Shown here piece after piece: positions 9,713 to 23,459 of a stretch of 64,000 bases of DNA. Source of the stretch: Micropterus salmoides (taxonomy: Eukaryota; Chordata; Actinopteri; Centrarchiformes; Centrarchidae); assembly GCF_014851395.1 (NCBI RefSeq), contig NW_024043372.1, positions 13,320,059 through 13,384,058 of the forward strand, in the 5' to 3' direction. The notes beneath the pieces are model-generated. The model saw only the letters and a list, made by a program, of their open reading frames with translations. It made no database searches and had not been told where the DNA came from. The stretch's first letter is position 1. Every line of letters begins with the position of its first letter. The position numbers and the translations under genes were made by a program.

Positions 9713-12700
9713 TTTATTACGCATGTTTCAAACTCCTTAGAAAGTTCCCTGTTGCTTAAAAGAATTCCTTTCATGATGTTAAACATTTTTCTTTAAAATA
9801 ACGGTGACCCCATTAGGCTTGTTTAGCAATCAGCTGGTACACCTGAGCCGTCATTCCTCCACCTCCTTTTCTTGACAAGGGCTTTGAAGTAAAGCTAAAT
9901 GCTTGAAACAGCAAACTTTCTATCTATTACTGTTTATACTTAAGTGGAATATTTTTTTTGTGAATGCTAATTTTTCTTTGTATCTTTGTTCTTTAACATA
10001 GGTCACATTAAAGTTTGAATATGGTGGTTTAGTGTAACATTTCTGTGTTGATACCTTTGATAAATAGAGGTGGGTGTTCTGGATTTCCCTTCACACCTGT
10101 CACGTTCCCCACTGTGAAAAACAGAGCCTGCACAATTATGACTTAAGAAAGGTCGGTTGAAAGATTTTCACTGTCTGTAAATAGTCATCACACATCTACC
10201 AAGCAGCCCCTGTAACAGGACAGTATGCTGGGGAAGTGTTCTTTACTGGCAGCAGAGACAGCGGTGTCTGTATTTTTATAAAATGAAAAATTCAGTGGTT
10301 GACGTTAGATGATGAATTGAGGAACAACTTAAGACAGACAGGACTCAAGATAAAATGGCAATACCTCCAAAATAATGAATAAAATGGATAATTTTATACT
10401 AAGGATTGATCACTTGGCTCTAAAATGGAGAGAAAAGTATCAAACAATTTAATGAAAACTGCAGAGTCGATCTGTTTAAGCCAGGCAGCGGAATGAAATA
10501 AGTGGACAAATGAGCAGAGGCATCAACGCTAACCCCCTTTACACTGTAAAAGTCTAAATAAAGCTGTCAAAGTGGGCGGCTTGAAAGTGCCTCTTGACAA
10601 CACACACCTACTTGGACAAAGCAGGGTGGGCTCAGCAGAGGACATTAGTAAAAACACAACAGGATTTGGTGTCATTGCTTAAAGGATGAATGGAAGATTG
10701 AATTTTCCTAGGAATTAATTTGACTAACGTGGGTCACTTAGTCACAGCACTGTTGAGACCCCGGCCTTGGTATGTGAAGTGATGAAACCCTGTTGCTGGA
10801 CTTGACCAACATTAGCAGAAGGGCAGATGAGGCAAAGCATTCAGGGACCCCACTAAATGTGTTTCAGGAAATATTCCTTCTCTTTAGTTTGTAGGATTCT
10901 GATTTGGTTTTGATTTATTGTGAGCCACATGGAAATTAATAACTTGAAAACAGTTGTTAAGATGGGTACATTCACAACAACAGTAGCTGGAATAAAGTTC
11001 AATGAACATGAGATTTTACATCTTTGGCTACACTTCATAGCGTAACAGTTTCCATTCATTCTCCCTGCAGCCATGCTCTGGGCCTTATGACCCCAGGTTT
11101 CTAATACCACTTATTAGATCTAGTGAATTTGTCTGATTAATTATAGATAGCGTGTTAAATATTTGCTCCGGAAAATTGCACACTCACATAATTAGTATTA
11201 TTATAACACTGACAAAGCAATAAATTTTTTATGAATAACCAGCTAAACGTAGATTACACATGCAAGTAATTATGTTTAAAGTGATGTCTGGCAAATGTTA
11301 AATGTGCTTATTGTGTGTGTCAAGGATCTTACCTTTGGCAGGAGCTCTTGAACCAGTATTGCAGATGAACTCTGCAGATAAACAGCAGTCTCGGAGGGAC
11401 GTTAACACACTGCAGACATCATTGAATGGGACTGAGCCTCTCTGAATATGTATGAAATAAAAGTGCTGCATATGTTTCACAGATACTCCAGAAGTGATCT
11501 GTGGGTCTTTATCCACCGTGACAGTCCAAAAGTTGCCTGCGGGTCCTTGGCCTCAGACTTCATCTGTTTCCAGAAACTAAAGTGAAGCTGAAAAGTTGAG
11601 TTCATTGACTGCCCACATCAAACAGCTGGATGATCTGGACACTATGGTGCTAAATGTTGAGGTCAGTCAACTTCTTATTGGCTGTGGGAGGCAAAGTGCC
11701 GAGCCCCTACAATGCTTTCCCCACCCCTCTGTCATGTGCCGAGCTCTCACACAGGGTTGGAGTAATTCACTGTCCAACCCAATAGTATGTGTGACCAAAG
11801 AGGATATCACATAAAGTCTGCACACTAAGAGATAAGATCCTTTCTGAGACGCTGATTTCCTGCATTAGCTGATTTATCAGAGCTATTGAATTGAATTTTG
11901 GACGTTGCAGCTGTAAAAAATCCAGTTTACCTAAACAACAGACATTGTTTACCTTATCAACCTGAACGAAAGATTTTTGAACACTTCAGGGGTCAGATCT
12001 AGTTGAGCCTTTCTCCCAAACGTCCTTAGGAGCTATTAGTGTGTATCGGGCTTGGGAAAGGAATGGCCTCAGGAGGTTATTGAAATCATGTACTTCAAAA
12101 CTGACACTTTTGAAACATTATTTCTCTTTGTTGCGTTATGTTTTTTCCATAATTTTTCTCCACCCCAATAAGGACTTTATTGCTTTTCAAACAGAGGATG
12201 CAGTAGAGCCCCACCTACAATTCAGTGTTTTCTCCTCACAAGAGCAGAGATTGAAGAATGGTAATGGATGTGGGACAGAGCCACCCTGGCTGTAGACTTT
12301 TAATCTTGTTTACACGTTAGCTACCTGGTTAAAAGAATAAGGAAAGCAGCAATTGCAGATTGAGTTAGTTAGTGACTGATGACCTCATTTACTCAAGATG
12401 TACATTAGGTCAAAGACAGAAGAAGTATCTTACTGCATTATCATTAAGCTTTTTTCATAAGTAATATTTCCTCTCTTACTGGTAGCAGCAAGGTCTGGTA
12501 CAATCTGCAGCTCGTGGTTAGGAATCACTGTTGTAAATGACCTTAAAGCATTTTCAGAGGGATTAAAATGATTAGCTTAGCTATGTGAAACACAGCTCCT
12601 TCAGAGTATAAAATAAGCTGCAGTAAAACTGCTATACACATACATATACTTAAACAGGTACATTCTCTGTCAACAAACACCACCAGTGTTCTTTGTTCAT

Positions 12701-13611
12701 TACCGTGACTTATTTTCCAAGGAAAATCCCTTGTTCTGAAATGCAATGCTTTTCTGTACTGTATACCCCACCCTCATCACGTATACAGCATTTATCTCTT
12801 CTATTACTCATATATTATAAAATAAATATGATCTGCCATATAATAGGAGCATGAGATGTCTCAGAGTACGTTATTTTACAAAAACAACACCAGAAGTATT
12901 ACCGGGAGCCAAGTAAACACTGCACCACTTACAGCTTCGACTGGACTGGACTGAATGTAATTGCACCATGGCCCACAGATTTGACACTTACAGGTCAAAA
13001 GTCAGTGGCAATTACCTTTTACCCAGGCATAGTGGTACAGATGAAAGTGAAGTAAATCCTGGCTTGCTGAACCGAGAGTGTGGGGTCTTCATAAGGGTCA
13101 GGGTGAGCACCCAATGTTGCAAAAGCCAATTAGCTCACACATACAAGTAAGAAAATATTTCTTCCATATGGTGGCTACAGTGACAAGAGAGCTGTCACCT
13201 GCTACAATACATAAAAAGGCCTTAATGCCCAAACTCTCTGTTCCTCTCAGGACAGAAAAGCCGTTTTTGGAAAATGTTTTCCACTGTGGAACAAGGCCAG
13301 GCAACAGTGTCACTGAGACATGGAGCCTGAAAGGTGACTGAAAGTCTGTCTAGCTCTGGCTTCGACCGCAATGCATCGTTTGCTCAGGAAAGCAGATCAG
13401 AGGACATTAGTCTCTTGAATGGCTTACTCAAGGATATAATGCACTTATTAGATCTTTGAGACTTGAGGCAATACACTCATCACACTGCGATCAATGGATT
13501 TTTGGACCCTAAAGATTAAGTCTTTTTATCTCTCGGGAATTACAATCATAAGCAGAACTAATGCTGGATATCAAACTAACCCTAATTTTTAACCCCAAAC
13601 CCAATCCATGG
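9713..13611. other. intergenic or slc16a1 5' region
   Basis: No supported gene. On the minus strand a consensus donor (CCAAAG|gtaaga) at 11333/11332 could end a non-coding first exon of slc16a1, but nothing else confirms it. Open frames here (up to 87 codons) look random. Confidence 0.35.
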
Positions 13612-14010
13612 TGTCACAATCCGGCTCTTGGACCGTGACAAATATGGAGACACACCATGTTGAAAGTATAACAAAGTAATTTATTTTTAACAAATAATGA
13701 GCAATAAATCTAAATAGCGTGTGAATAACGTGTGAAAATCACTCAAGTCAGTAGTGATAGGGGTGAGTGAGTGAAAGTATCGTGTATGTAAAGGTGTTGA
13801 AGGTGTAGAAATAAAACAACGGAGAACTCAAAATGGCCTCAGCCACATCCTTGAGGGGGGATACCTCTTCGGCGACAAAGGAAAGAAGAGAGAGCCACTG
13901 CACTATTGCCAGGCTTAAGTAATCGGCACACACTGGGGCCCTCAGGCGATTTACCTAATCAATGTAAGCACAAGAAAGTTACACAGGACAGCCCCGCAGG
14001 GGTCGTCACA
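13612..14010 (-). mobile_element. solo LTR of an LTR retrotransposon
   Basis: Read on the minus strand it starts TGTGACGACCCCTGCGGGG and ends GGATTGTGACA, i.e. TG...CA with short inverted ends. An AATAAA lies near its 3' end (13685-13680). No gag or pol sequence flanks it on either side, so it appears to be a solo LTR of about 399 bp. A clean 5-bp target duplication was not found. Confidence 0.7.
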
Positions 14011-16395
14011 GTGGAAACATAGATACACTCCTCTTTTTAAGTACAGATTGATTGAAAACTGTCAAGACCCAAGTACCAAAAGTTAGCAATGAACTGCTGT
14101 CTCAGGTCTTGTTTACATATTTACATATTTCCTGATTTAAGGAAATGTCTGAATATGCTGGCTGGTTGACCTGATTGATCTCTATGCAGTTAGCAAACAG
14201 TTTATCCCGGGGGCTAGTTTCAGTGTTTACTTTTAGTCAGACTGAGACAAGAGTATTTTAAATGAATTAAATTAATGCATTAATAGATTTTTTGACCATG
14301 TGGCAGAGACAACATGCAGTAAACACAACGTTACATGCTAAAATCGTTAGGAAACAGTTGCCTATTTTCACAACCTGCAACAATAGAACTAATTTGGAGT
14401 AATATTTCTGACCACCCGATAAATGCATCTCCAAAATTAAGTCTCCTTTTTGCTCTGTTTTTGGTCTGCACCAGCTCCTGAGGGACATATCTGGCTTTTT
14501 AACTGCTAAATGCTCCACAATTTTCACCAGGTGGTCACTAAATTTGTCTGTCTGCTGTTTGGTGCCGAGTAGGTTGTATAGCCTACTGTCGGTTTAAAAG
14601 CTTTTTTTTGCTGAAAACAGCCGGCTGCAGCTGCCTGAGAGTGAATCACAACAGTAAACTTGTGTGCTGTAAAACCAAAAGCTCTGTAGGACTGAGGGAA
14701 AACGCAAAGATAATGATCATTTAGTTTATTATCTTTAATTTAATTTCAATTTAATTTTAAAGCTTTTGGAGGCTTGTGTTACTATCCCCAATTTATAGAG
14801 CAATGAGCCACAATTATGAGAAGACCAGGTTTAAAAACATTGAAATTTTCCTCTAAATGTTAACATTCTTCAAACTAAATTATTGGTACTGACCAGTGCT
14901 GGTGATACAGAACCTTATTTCTTTTTATTCACTCTTATCTTCAAACTAATTAGTGCTCACGGCAACTTTAAAATTAACCTGGTCATGTAACTGTGTCAAC
15001 ATTTAGCATGGGGCATTCTGGATAATGATTACACCAGGTACAACACTCAAGCTCTATATTCTAGATACACCTGAGTGCATTAATGCCATTACTTAATGTA
15101 GTCTTCCTAATTTGTACTGTGTTGTGTGGCTAAACACAAAGGTGACTGTGCATCCCATTAGGACCACTATACAGGTCTGCCCCAGGGCTTCTGCATCCCG
15201 CAAGGACATAGTTTATCAAATTATATTGGGGAGTATTTCAATGCTTTGTTACAAGTCAGAGTACATTTCAATGTTATCAGATTTTGAGACACACATGGTG
15301 CGCAGTGATACACACCAATGGGCACCACAAAAGGTGTATGGTGAAAGGATCGGAAACTACAACTCTAGAAAGGTTTCTGAGAAATACCTCAGTCACACAA
15401 GCTCTGTTTTGATCTTTTGTTTGTTTACAAGACTCCTCCCCCTCCATCACACACACAAAGTGTATACTGTCTCTCTTATGGAGCACTTCAAGTACTCCTT
15501 TGTGCAGGCAGATATCCGGCTACACAATACTTCCTGCCATATAGGCTTCAAGCTCGGCCCACTAAAAGTTGTGCTTAACTGAGGGCACATGCACTCATGT
15601 ATAGCCCATGACTGATTTATTCTCCTTTATCCTTTTGCTCTGGACATGTTGGTACACCTCCCAGGTTTGCAGTTTTCCAATGCAGTTTTCTGCTTAGGGA
15701 CTATGATTTTTTAAATTATAAGTATATTAGCATACATCTTAAAATCTAATCTAACATGAACACAGAATTTTAATTTCACAGATATTGTTGTTTTCACTTG
15801 CAGTGCAAAACGTTTTTCTCCCTATTCCCGAGAGTGACAGTAGATATAAAACACTGTTTACGTATGCTAATGATGTATAGGCTCTGCCACACTGAGTAGC
15901 TTCTGTTACTACAGTTGCTCTCCCCCTTCAGCTCTGGCAAACTAATTACCACTGGTTGAAATGAAACGCATCAGCGGTTCGCCAGAGTGGGAATGTCTCC
16001 ACAGACACCAGATTTAAAAACTCCAGTACACTGCGAAATACAGAGAGATTTACCAGATGGTGATAGTATTGTGGGAACTCCTTTGGTAAGGGCTTGAATG
16101 GAATGGACATTCATTAAAGTCCTGCATTCTAGCTTTATGTTTTCTTGTGAACAAACAGAAGTTGCTCTTTACTTTCAGTGTTTGTCACCAAAACACACTG
16201 TATGTGTTTTAGGTCTAAGAAATTCTACATGCAATTTTCAAATGCATTAGTACTGCGCTTCCTTGCATGTTAGCGGAACCACCTATCAATCAGTGGGATA
16301 ATGTTAAACTAACATGGAGATTCTGATATCACACAATCTTCTTCAGAATTAACTCAACATTTAAGCAAACATGGACAAATAGCCTTTAAATAGCC
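14011..16395. other. intergenic
   Basis: No gene. A 156-codon frame at 15112-15582 has no recognisable domain and biased, low-complexity composition; treated as chance. 14510-14690 resembles repetitive GC-richer sequence but was not assigned. Confidence 0.45.
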
Positions 16396-17780
16396 TTTCT
16401 GGGTTCCACCATATCCCAGGACCTGAAGTGGGAGCCCAACACTGACACCATTATCAAGAAGGCCCAGCAGAAGATGTACTTCCTACGCCAGCTCAGGAAG
16501 CTCAACCTGCCTAAAGAGCAGCTGATCCACTTTTACACAGCCATCATCCAGTCTATCCTCTGCACGTCCATCACTGTCTGGTTTGGATCTGCCACCAAAA
16601 AGGACAGGGACAGACTACAACAGACAGTGAGAAATGCAGAAAATATCATCGGTGCCAACCTGCCCTCCATTCAGGACTTATACATTTCCAGAGTCAGGAA
16701 ACAGGCAGGAAACATCACTGAAGAGCCATCTCACCCGGGACACAACCTGTTCCAGCTACTCCCCTCTGGTAGGCGCTACAGAGCACTGTACGCCAAAACT
16801 AACAGACACAATAGCAGTTTCTTCCCACAAGCCATCACTCTGATGAACATCTGATTTCTGACCAACTCCTGTACAATAATCCAGTAACTCTGTCTCTAAT
16901 CAGCCACCTGTTTACTGGTTACCACTTATTACACATGTATGCATGTATGTGAATGTGTACCTGTATAAAACATCCACCACCGACATGTACATAATAATGA
17001 AATTATATCTTACTCCTGCGTCTTTTGCACTCTGCTCACTGCACTATTTGTGAATATGTCTATATTGTTTTTTGTTCATAGTGTGTATATTTGTGTTGTC
17101 TACACTGTAACCTGTGTCTGATTTATTTTATTATCGTGTTATTGTATTTTTGTATGAGTAAGCACATCGTGAGCAATGTACAATCCTGAGTCAAATTCCT
17201 CGTATGTGCACACATACCTGGTGTGGGAGCCAAAATAGCAATTTTTTGTTTATATTTAAAGATCAGTATTTATTATTTCAAGACTTCCCATATTTTTATA
17301 TTATATTTATATTTTATATGTTATAGTTCTGATTCACTGATTTGATGGACAGTTTGGCCACTGATTGGCAAATCAGCCTCACCATAGTAGCTGTGGGTGT
17401 GGTGTAATTACTAAAGGGAAGTTGGAAACAGGAGTGGAGGCCCTAGCTTTAGTTGAGACCAAACACAGTTTTTTAACCACACTTTTTCTAACCTTATTTG
17501 ATATCATTTTTGAGTCAATAGGCTACTATTTATTTTCCCTCATTTACACTACACACATATGCACCAAACCTACAATATTTTGGTAGGATCATAGGTCAAG
17601 TTTTATTTTTGTAGGTAGGATATTAGAGTTAAATTATTATTTCCAACGGCGAACACAGAATGCTGGATCGGCGAAAAGTTACAAAGGTGCGTTAAAACTA
17701 CTCTTCTAGTGCTGGGGCAGTGGCCATAATATTGAAATGGAATAGCCACTACACCTGGCAGTAAAGCTGATTCTGAAGTG
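16396..17780 (+). mobile_element. 5'-truncated jockey-type LINE (L2/CR1-like) 3' end, interrupted
   Basis: From 16396 a frame reads FLGSTISQDLKWEPNTD, KKAQQKMYFLRQLRKLNLP, SILCTSITVWFGSATKKD, SIQDLYISRVRKQAG and SHPGHNLFQLLPSGRRYRAL to a stop at 16852. This is the C-terminal end of the reverse transcriptase ORF of fish jockey-superfamily LINEs. The 3' UTR continues to ACATACCTGG (17221); the expected end, CAGTAAAGCTGATTCTGA, is at 17759-17776, separated by an insertion. Only the last fifth or so of the element remains. Confidence 0.85.
17222..17750. mobile_element. insertion splitting the LINE tail, class uncertain (hAT-like?)
   Basis: About 529 bp between ATACCTGG (17214-17221) and ACACCTGG (17751-17758), a 7/8-matching 8-bp repeat. 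Ends resemble each other weakly in inverse (GGTGTGGGAGCC and AGGTGTAGTGGCT). No coding content. Confidence 0.5.
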
Positions 17781-17880
17781 TTCAGAGCTCCAGAATAGCT
17801 ACTACATGAAAGAATTTTTAATCTTTTGGCATTTTCTTTTTTTTTTGTATTGTTTTATTTTCCTGAAACATTAACATTTT

Positions 17881-17992
17881 GACCTGTCCAGGGTGTACCC
17901 CGCCATTTGCCCGATGTCGGCTGGGATTGGTTCCACACCCCCCCCTGCGACCCTCTTCAGAGGATAAACGGTTGATAGTGAGTGAGTGATTT
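17881..17992 (+). mobile_element. short retroposed LINE/SINE tail (teleost family)
   Basis: GTGTACCCCGCC...TGTCGGCTGGGATTGG...CTGCGACCCTC...GGATAAACGGTTGATAG followed by (GTGA)n is the 3' tail seen at very high copy number in fish genomes. Flanked by ACATTTT at 17874-17880 and 17993-17999, a plausible target duplication. Confidence 0.75.
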
Positions 17993-17999
17993 ACATTTT

Positions 18000-19450
18000 T
18001 AAACAAATTTCAGCTAACAGCAAAATTTCACCTGTAAACATTAAAATGATCATGTCAACAGCTTGCAGTGCAGATTTGCCTGAATGAAATCAAATGTGAT
18101 TTTAAGATGCAATTATCTGTGTAGAAGAAAATCTCCCACAGCTGCACAGCAGAGGTCTGGCTGTGTTTCTGTGTTTTTTCATACATATACACAAGAGATG
18201 CAGATGTTTGAATTGTTGTTAATATTCAGTGTGAAAATATCGCTGGCTTTGACCTCTCTCGTGAATGGGAATTGTGTAGGTTAATGTGAAAGCACATATA
18301 CACATGTCAAATAAGATATATAAATGTTTCAGTGACACAGATGTGCCAAGCTAAGAGAGAACACACAGTCAGGTAAATCACTAAAGACATATGGATGACT
18401 GCATTCTTGGCTGACAAGAGTGCACAGATAAAGAAAAATCATTAATTAGAATACATCTATATATAACAGCAGCTTTTACATGAACAAGAATTTACCTTAA
18501 ATCTTCAACAAAACCCATGTATCTTTGCTTACTAGTTAGCAGTTTTATCTCCAGTATGTTCTTATCTTGTGGTTATCATTGCATTATCTTCAATATTCTC
18601 AGTTCCTGCTCCAGTCTTATCTATAACTGATTTCCTGCAACTCCAACAGCGTTGTTCCTATGGGGATCATCACATATTCATCTAATCAAAAAAAAAAAAC
18701 AACAACAACAAAGCTCACAGATTTGTCTGGACAACAAAATTAACGTTAAGATGAGAATTGATCGTTGAATGAGTTTATCTAACATATCTTTCTTCTTCTG
18801 CGGGAACTGTACAGTCTAGCGGAGATTTGTCACACACCAAACACTCAACAGAGTAGGTTCCTGTGTAAACAGACAAAGTACCTATGGCGGGGCATGTTCC
18901 GTCATCACAGGGGTCCTATTGTTTGATGAAGAAGCATTTTAGGAAATGATGCGACCCCTGCAATGGATGGCCTATGGTGTAGATTGTCAAAGCCTTTTGA
19001 GTTTTGTTTCCTGCTCCTTTGTACACTGCAGTAAAATCATCTGCCTTTGTCTATGAACAATAACACATTCTAGCTTTATTTAGTAATTTTAAATCAAGGG
19101 TATGCCACATTTAAAGATATGAAATAACACATTCACCCTCTTACAAACACTTAGTTGAATAAGCTATATTCGTAAGCAATAACACACACCATCATTTAAT
19201 TAAATATGTTCACAGATTATGATGATACAGCCTTACCTGGTCTTGTATGACCAGTAGTTTATGTAGCAAATGTTGGCAAACTTTAGACAAACATTGCTGT
19301 GTAACTGACTTTAGGACTCCTGTGGCCATAGTGGAACTATCCATTGTTTTACTTTAAAGTATGAACAAATTCTACATTAGAGACAGCTTTCAATAGAAAA
19401 ACAACATCACTGTCCATTTGGTCAACACATAAAATGACCCATTTACAGTT
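18000..19450. other. intergenic
   Basis: AT-rich, includes a poly-A/CAA stretch at 18687-18710. Nothing else recognised. Confidence 0.5.
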
Positions 19451-19905
19451 CGAAGAATTATTCGTTATTTTGGGAAATACTCTTATTCGCTTTCTTGCCA
19501 AGAGTTAGATTGATACCACTCTCGTGTCTGCATGTGAACCTACCCGCCAGCTGTCAGTTAACTTAGCTTAGCACAGAAAGAAAATCTGCCAGCACCTCTG
19601 AAGCTTACTAATTAACATGAAATATCTGATAAGTTTAATCAGTACAAACCAAAGAGTAGAAACAAATTCTTGGGTCTGAGTAGTTCCAACGCAACCAGTA
19701 GAGACTCTAGAAAGCACTGAGCCTAGGCTAGAAAAAGTCCAGCACATTACCAATTTGTCATTCTTACTCATCGTTTTTTTTTTTTTTTTTAACAGATCAA
19801 ACAAATGAGATACAGTGTGTTAATCAGTGAGCTTTGGAGATGCTGGAAGGTAGATTCTGTTTACACATTTTCCAAATGTCCAATGTTTCCTCAAAAGGGC
19901 TAAAA
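19451..19905. mobile_element. foldback (long inverted repeat) element
   Basis: Left arm: TTTTGGGAAATACTCTTATT, TTGCCAAGAGTTAGA, CTTAGCTTAGCACA, CAGCACCTCTGAAGCTTACT, TAATCAGTACAAACC. Right arm after a T17 run (19774-19790): CAAACAAATGAGATA, GTTAATCAGTGAGCTTTGGA, ATGCTGGAAGGTAGATTCTG, the imperfect reverse complement. Same family as 46812-47261. Confidence 0.75.
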
Positions 19906-22342
19906 CCAGGGAATGTCTTGCTTTTTTCAGATAAAAATTATATTTCTATCGATCATTTTTGCTCTAGTCATAAGTTCTATCTCTGTAGTCGTTACGTGGA
20001 TTATCATAGGGTGGCAATTCTAGGATAAAGTGATCATGAGATATCCCTGATGTAATACATTTTTATTAATTTATTAATTTTTTTGTGATCTTGTCACTTG
20101 TTTATCTTTTTTTTTGGTTTGGCATCATGACAAACTTTGATCAGAACAGAAACCTTTATAAGGGTAGGTTAGATATAATTTGTGTCACAGAAGCATTGTG
20201 CATGCATTATATTTTGAGTGGAAATAAAAAATTAGAGAAAGGGAAAAATCTATGTGGAATTACTTTTTATGTATTTAACTCTCTTTTTATGAAAATATGT
20301 ATGTAGGTGGCAGTACAGTAGCATGAGTGGAGGAGACCACAGTGGATGGGTGAGTTTACATAGCAGTCAACAGTGAACATCTGTTTCTTTTACCCATGAC
20401 CAGGATCTTTCCCTAACCATACCGAAGTTGTTGTAGTTGCCTTAACATAACTAAACCAGATCAGAAAATGCTTATATAATTATTTTTTGTCATAGGGGTC
20501 ATTTTGGAAGGAACTGTTTTGTCATTTAAGTTGCAGGACTTGTCATTACCAATCAAAATCATCAAGCAAACATTTGCCAATTCGAGCTTCTCAAATGCTG
20601 CTGCTTTTTCTGTTTTATATCACTCCAAAATGAATATTATTGTGGTTTGGATATTTTGTAGTCTTAATTGGCAAAAAATAACTGATAGATCACTTGATAA
20701 TAAAAAAAAATCTCTAGTTGCAGCTTTCTAGACTAAAGTAACATATGTGTGACTTGTCAGTAATCAAAAACACATCTGAGGCATCATATGCATTCTAGAG
20801 ATAGTTGAATGCCTTTAGTCTTTAATAGTATTTCTACACCCTGCGTTTACTTGATTTGAAGCCATTTTGTGTTGTCAACATGTTCTTTCCCCTCTAACCC
20901 CTATGGTGCTGCAGGAAGGTGGTTGTAATCATCAGTGTATCTGAAACGTGATTGGAGCACAGGGGCAGATGGGTGGAGGCATGCGTGCTGGAGAGCTGGA
21001 TGTGAGGTACGCAGGCAGTAACAGGAGAGCTGTTCTGCTACTTTGTCCAACAGCACGGAGAGCTGACCTTGAGGGGAATGGGGAAAATTGACAGGGGTAG
21101 AGCGGTAACAAGGACCAGCTATATATCAGGGAGGCAATTTGGAGTGGTTTATCCGATGAGGGTCAATTCCTGCTGCAGTACCATAGATCAGAGTTTTCAA
21201 GCCTGAACGTGCCTTCATGGGGAGAGGTTAGGATAGATCCATTTTTGAATGACTGAGCTGCTGATCAAGCCCCAGCAGATCATGCACACAAAACACAGGG
21301 GAGTGGGGTAATCATGAGGATTTGTGATGCAGGAAAACGTGCATCAGCAGATTTATCTCCTGCTATTTGTGGCCTTGCTGCTCTGGCTCCGGCCCAAATC
21401 AAATCTTTTTTAAGAGGCAATTTCACAATGTTCCTTTCAATTATTTTACATATCAGGGACACGGAATAGGTTATTATCTAGAGGATACAGGAATTAATGT
21501 TATTATTATTACCAGCGATAAAAATGACTACACTCATTTGTGACCAAAGCATATTCCTCTGTAAAGAAAAGACATCAAAGATCTGTACTAAATCTGTCAC
21601 TGTGTTGCGCTGCGATACCAAGAGAGAGTAATTTTACAGATGCCTTTACTCTGTGTCTGACCTTTTCTATTGCTGCTTCTATTTTGGATCACTGTCTCTC
21701 TGCACCTCTGAGACTGGCCAGATGGCAGGTCTATTGAGTGATAAAATTTGAGAGACAAGAGCACTGTTACACCACAAGACTCTGTGGCTAGGGCCCCGGC
21801 TTCAGTGGAGGTTGGAATGAGCACATAGAGCCAGCATAACATTTGAATTCCCCTTCATTATCTTTTCCTGTGTGGCCAACAGACTGAGCCCAGCTCATAC
21901 GCTCTGCAGTTTTTACAGAGTGGCAGAGTGGTACAGAGAAGTCAATATAATGAAGATGCTGAGTTATATAGGTCATCAACATGCAAATTGTTCCGAACTG
22001 AATGGACTATTATGTGAAATCTGATTTTTTTCTAAAGTAAAATTATCACTGTAAAGCCAAATTATGAGACTCTACTAACTAAATTATACTGTATATTAAT
22101 AAGTGGAGACATCTTGTGGACAATGTTTATTTTGCACTATGTTGATGTTCCAAACGTGAAACTGGAGGCATCAAAAGGCTAAAAGGGAATAAAATTCTAT
22201 ATTAAACATAATTTTAACCATCCTAATTCCTACATAATTCCTTTTTTCTGCTTAAAAGTATGCTCTGCACCACAGTGTATAGATGGCTAGGAGCTGAGGC
22301 AAACTGCGTAGTACAGCAAGCAGTTTAAAGTCTTAAAATTAT
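19906..22342. other. intergenic
   Basis: No gene. 20395-20500 (CCCTAACCATACCGAAG, CCTTAACATAACTAAACCAG) matches a dispersed fish CCTAACC-type repeat; similar text is at 42395-42500 and 61170-61300. Confidence 0.45.
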
Positions 22343-22350
22343 GTTAGAAT

Positions 22351-23459
22351 TAGAGCTGTTATCTATTTTGGGCTCTAATTTGTTAATGCTACGTAATAAT
22401 CATATTGTTCAACATTTGAAAGTTTGCTGTAGTACGTTGAACCTTTTTTTAATGTCCCGCCCCATCCAGGCTGTGATTGGTCGGTTGACGAAGTGACTGA
22501 CAAGCATGTCATCATATATCTACTGTAAATTTATTGCCCTCCAGAACACACACACAGTCTCAGGGCCAGTAGCTGGCTGCGGTTTAAAGTGCCCTTTGTG
22601 CGTACAGAGTCAGGAAAAATGAGTCTGTCCTATTTTGGCCCATGGTCTTGGAATGATCTGCAGCTTAAGTTGAAGTTGGAGTCTCTTATTCCCGTATCCA
22701 GTTTTAAACAAAAACTGTCAGAGGTTTTAAACACATCTTGCATCTGTGACATTTAGTCAAATTATGATATGTTTAAATTTCATTGTGCTTTTATGTCTTT
22801 TTATCTGATACTTTGTTGTAAATAATTTAATAATACCGTTACTTTTATGAATAATGCTGCTGTACATGTAATGCCTTGTTTGCACCTTGCACTGTGTGCT
22901 GTTTCACATCTTGGCCAGGACATCCTTGTAAAAGAGATTAAAAATCTCAATGGATTTCTTTCCTGGTAAAATAAAAGGTTAAACAAAATAAATAAAATAA
23001 AAATGTCGGCTTTATGAAAAGTTGAACATGTTGAACAACAAAAGGCACTGATACAGCTAACGTTAAATGGCCAGCGAGCCAAACCCACACCTTCCTTATC
23101 TTCTCCCTATTTTCTTCTGTCGACGTCTCTCTGTCTCTGTCACAGAGTGACCATAGCACCGGCATTTCCCTTGGTGCTCCGGTGGCGAGTCTGACTATGT
23201 TTTCAACGATTAGCAGCGGGGCAGGGAGGGGTGGGTTATAGCAGGTTGTTGTCTTAAAGGTTACTCACACACTGCTCATAAAACTTTTTTGTCATTGCAC
23301 GTAGGCTTATCTGTTTTTAGGGGCACATGCGAGAGCCCGGTGTGGGCGGGGATAATGAGCAGACTGCAGCACACACAGAGCGTCTCATGCACTTTTTGTT
23401 TTATTAAATCGCACCTGTTTTGCAGTTGTGTAATCACACTTTACAACATCGCAGCCCTA
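22351..23459. mobile_element. hAT element with perfect 8-bp TSD, split by a LINE fragment
   Basis: Termini TAGAGCTG (22351) and CAGCCCTA (to 23459) are inverted copies with one mismatch, flanked by identical GTTAGAAT at 22343-22350 and 23460-23467. Removing the LINE insert (22622-22998 plus one TSD copy) leaves about 725 bp. No transposase frame, so non-autonomous or internally deleted. Confidence 0.88.
22622..22998 (+). mobile_element. LINE 3' end nested in the hAT element
   Basis: Frame reads SLSYFGPWSWNDLQLKLKLE and SFKQKLSEVLNTSC to a stop, the C-terminus of a fish jockey/Rex-type LINE, then the characteristic tail GGCCAGGACATCC...AAGAGATTAAAAATCTCAAT...CCTGGTAAAATAAAAGGTTA and (ATAAA)n. 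Flanked by AAAAATG at 22615-22621 and 22999-23005. Confidence 0.85.

Noticed and set aside
15112..15582. 156-codon open frame
   Set aside because: No domain, no exon borders, no initiation or family signal; length is plausible by chance in 64 kb.
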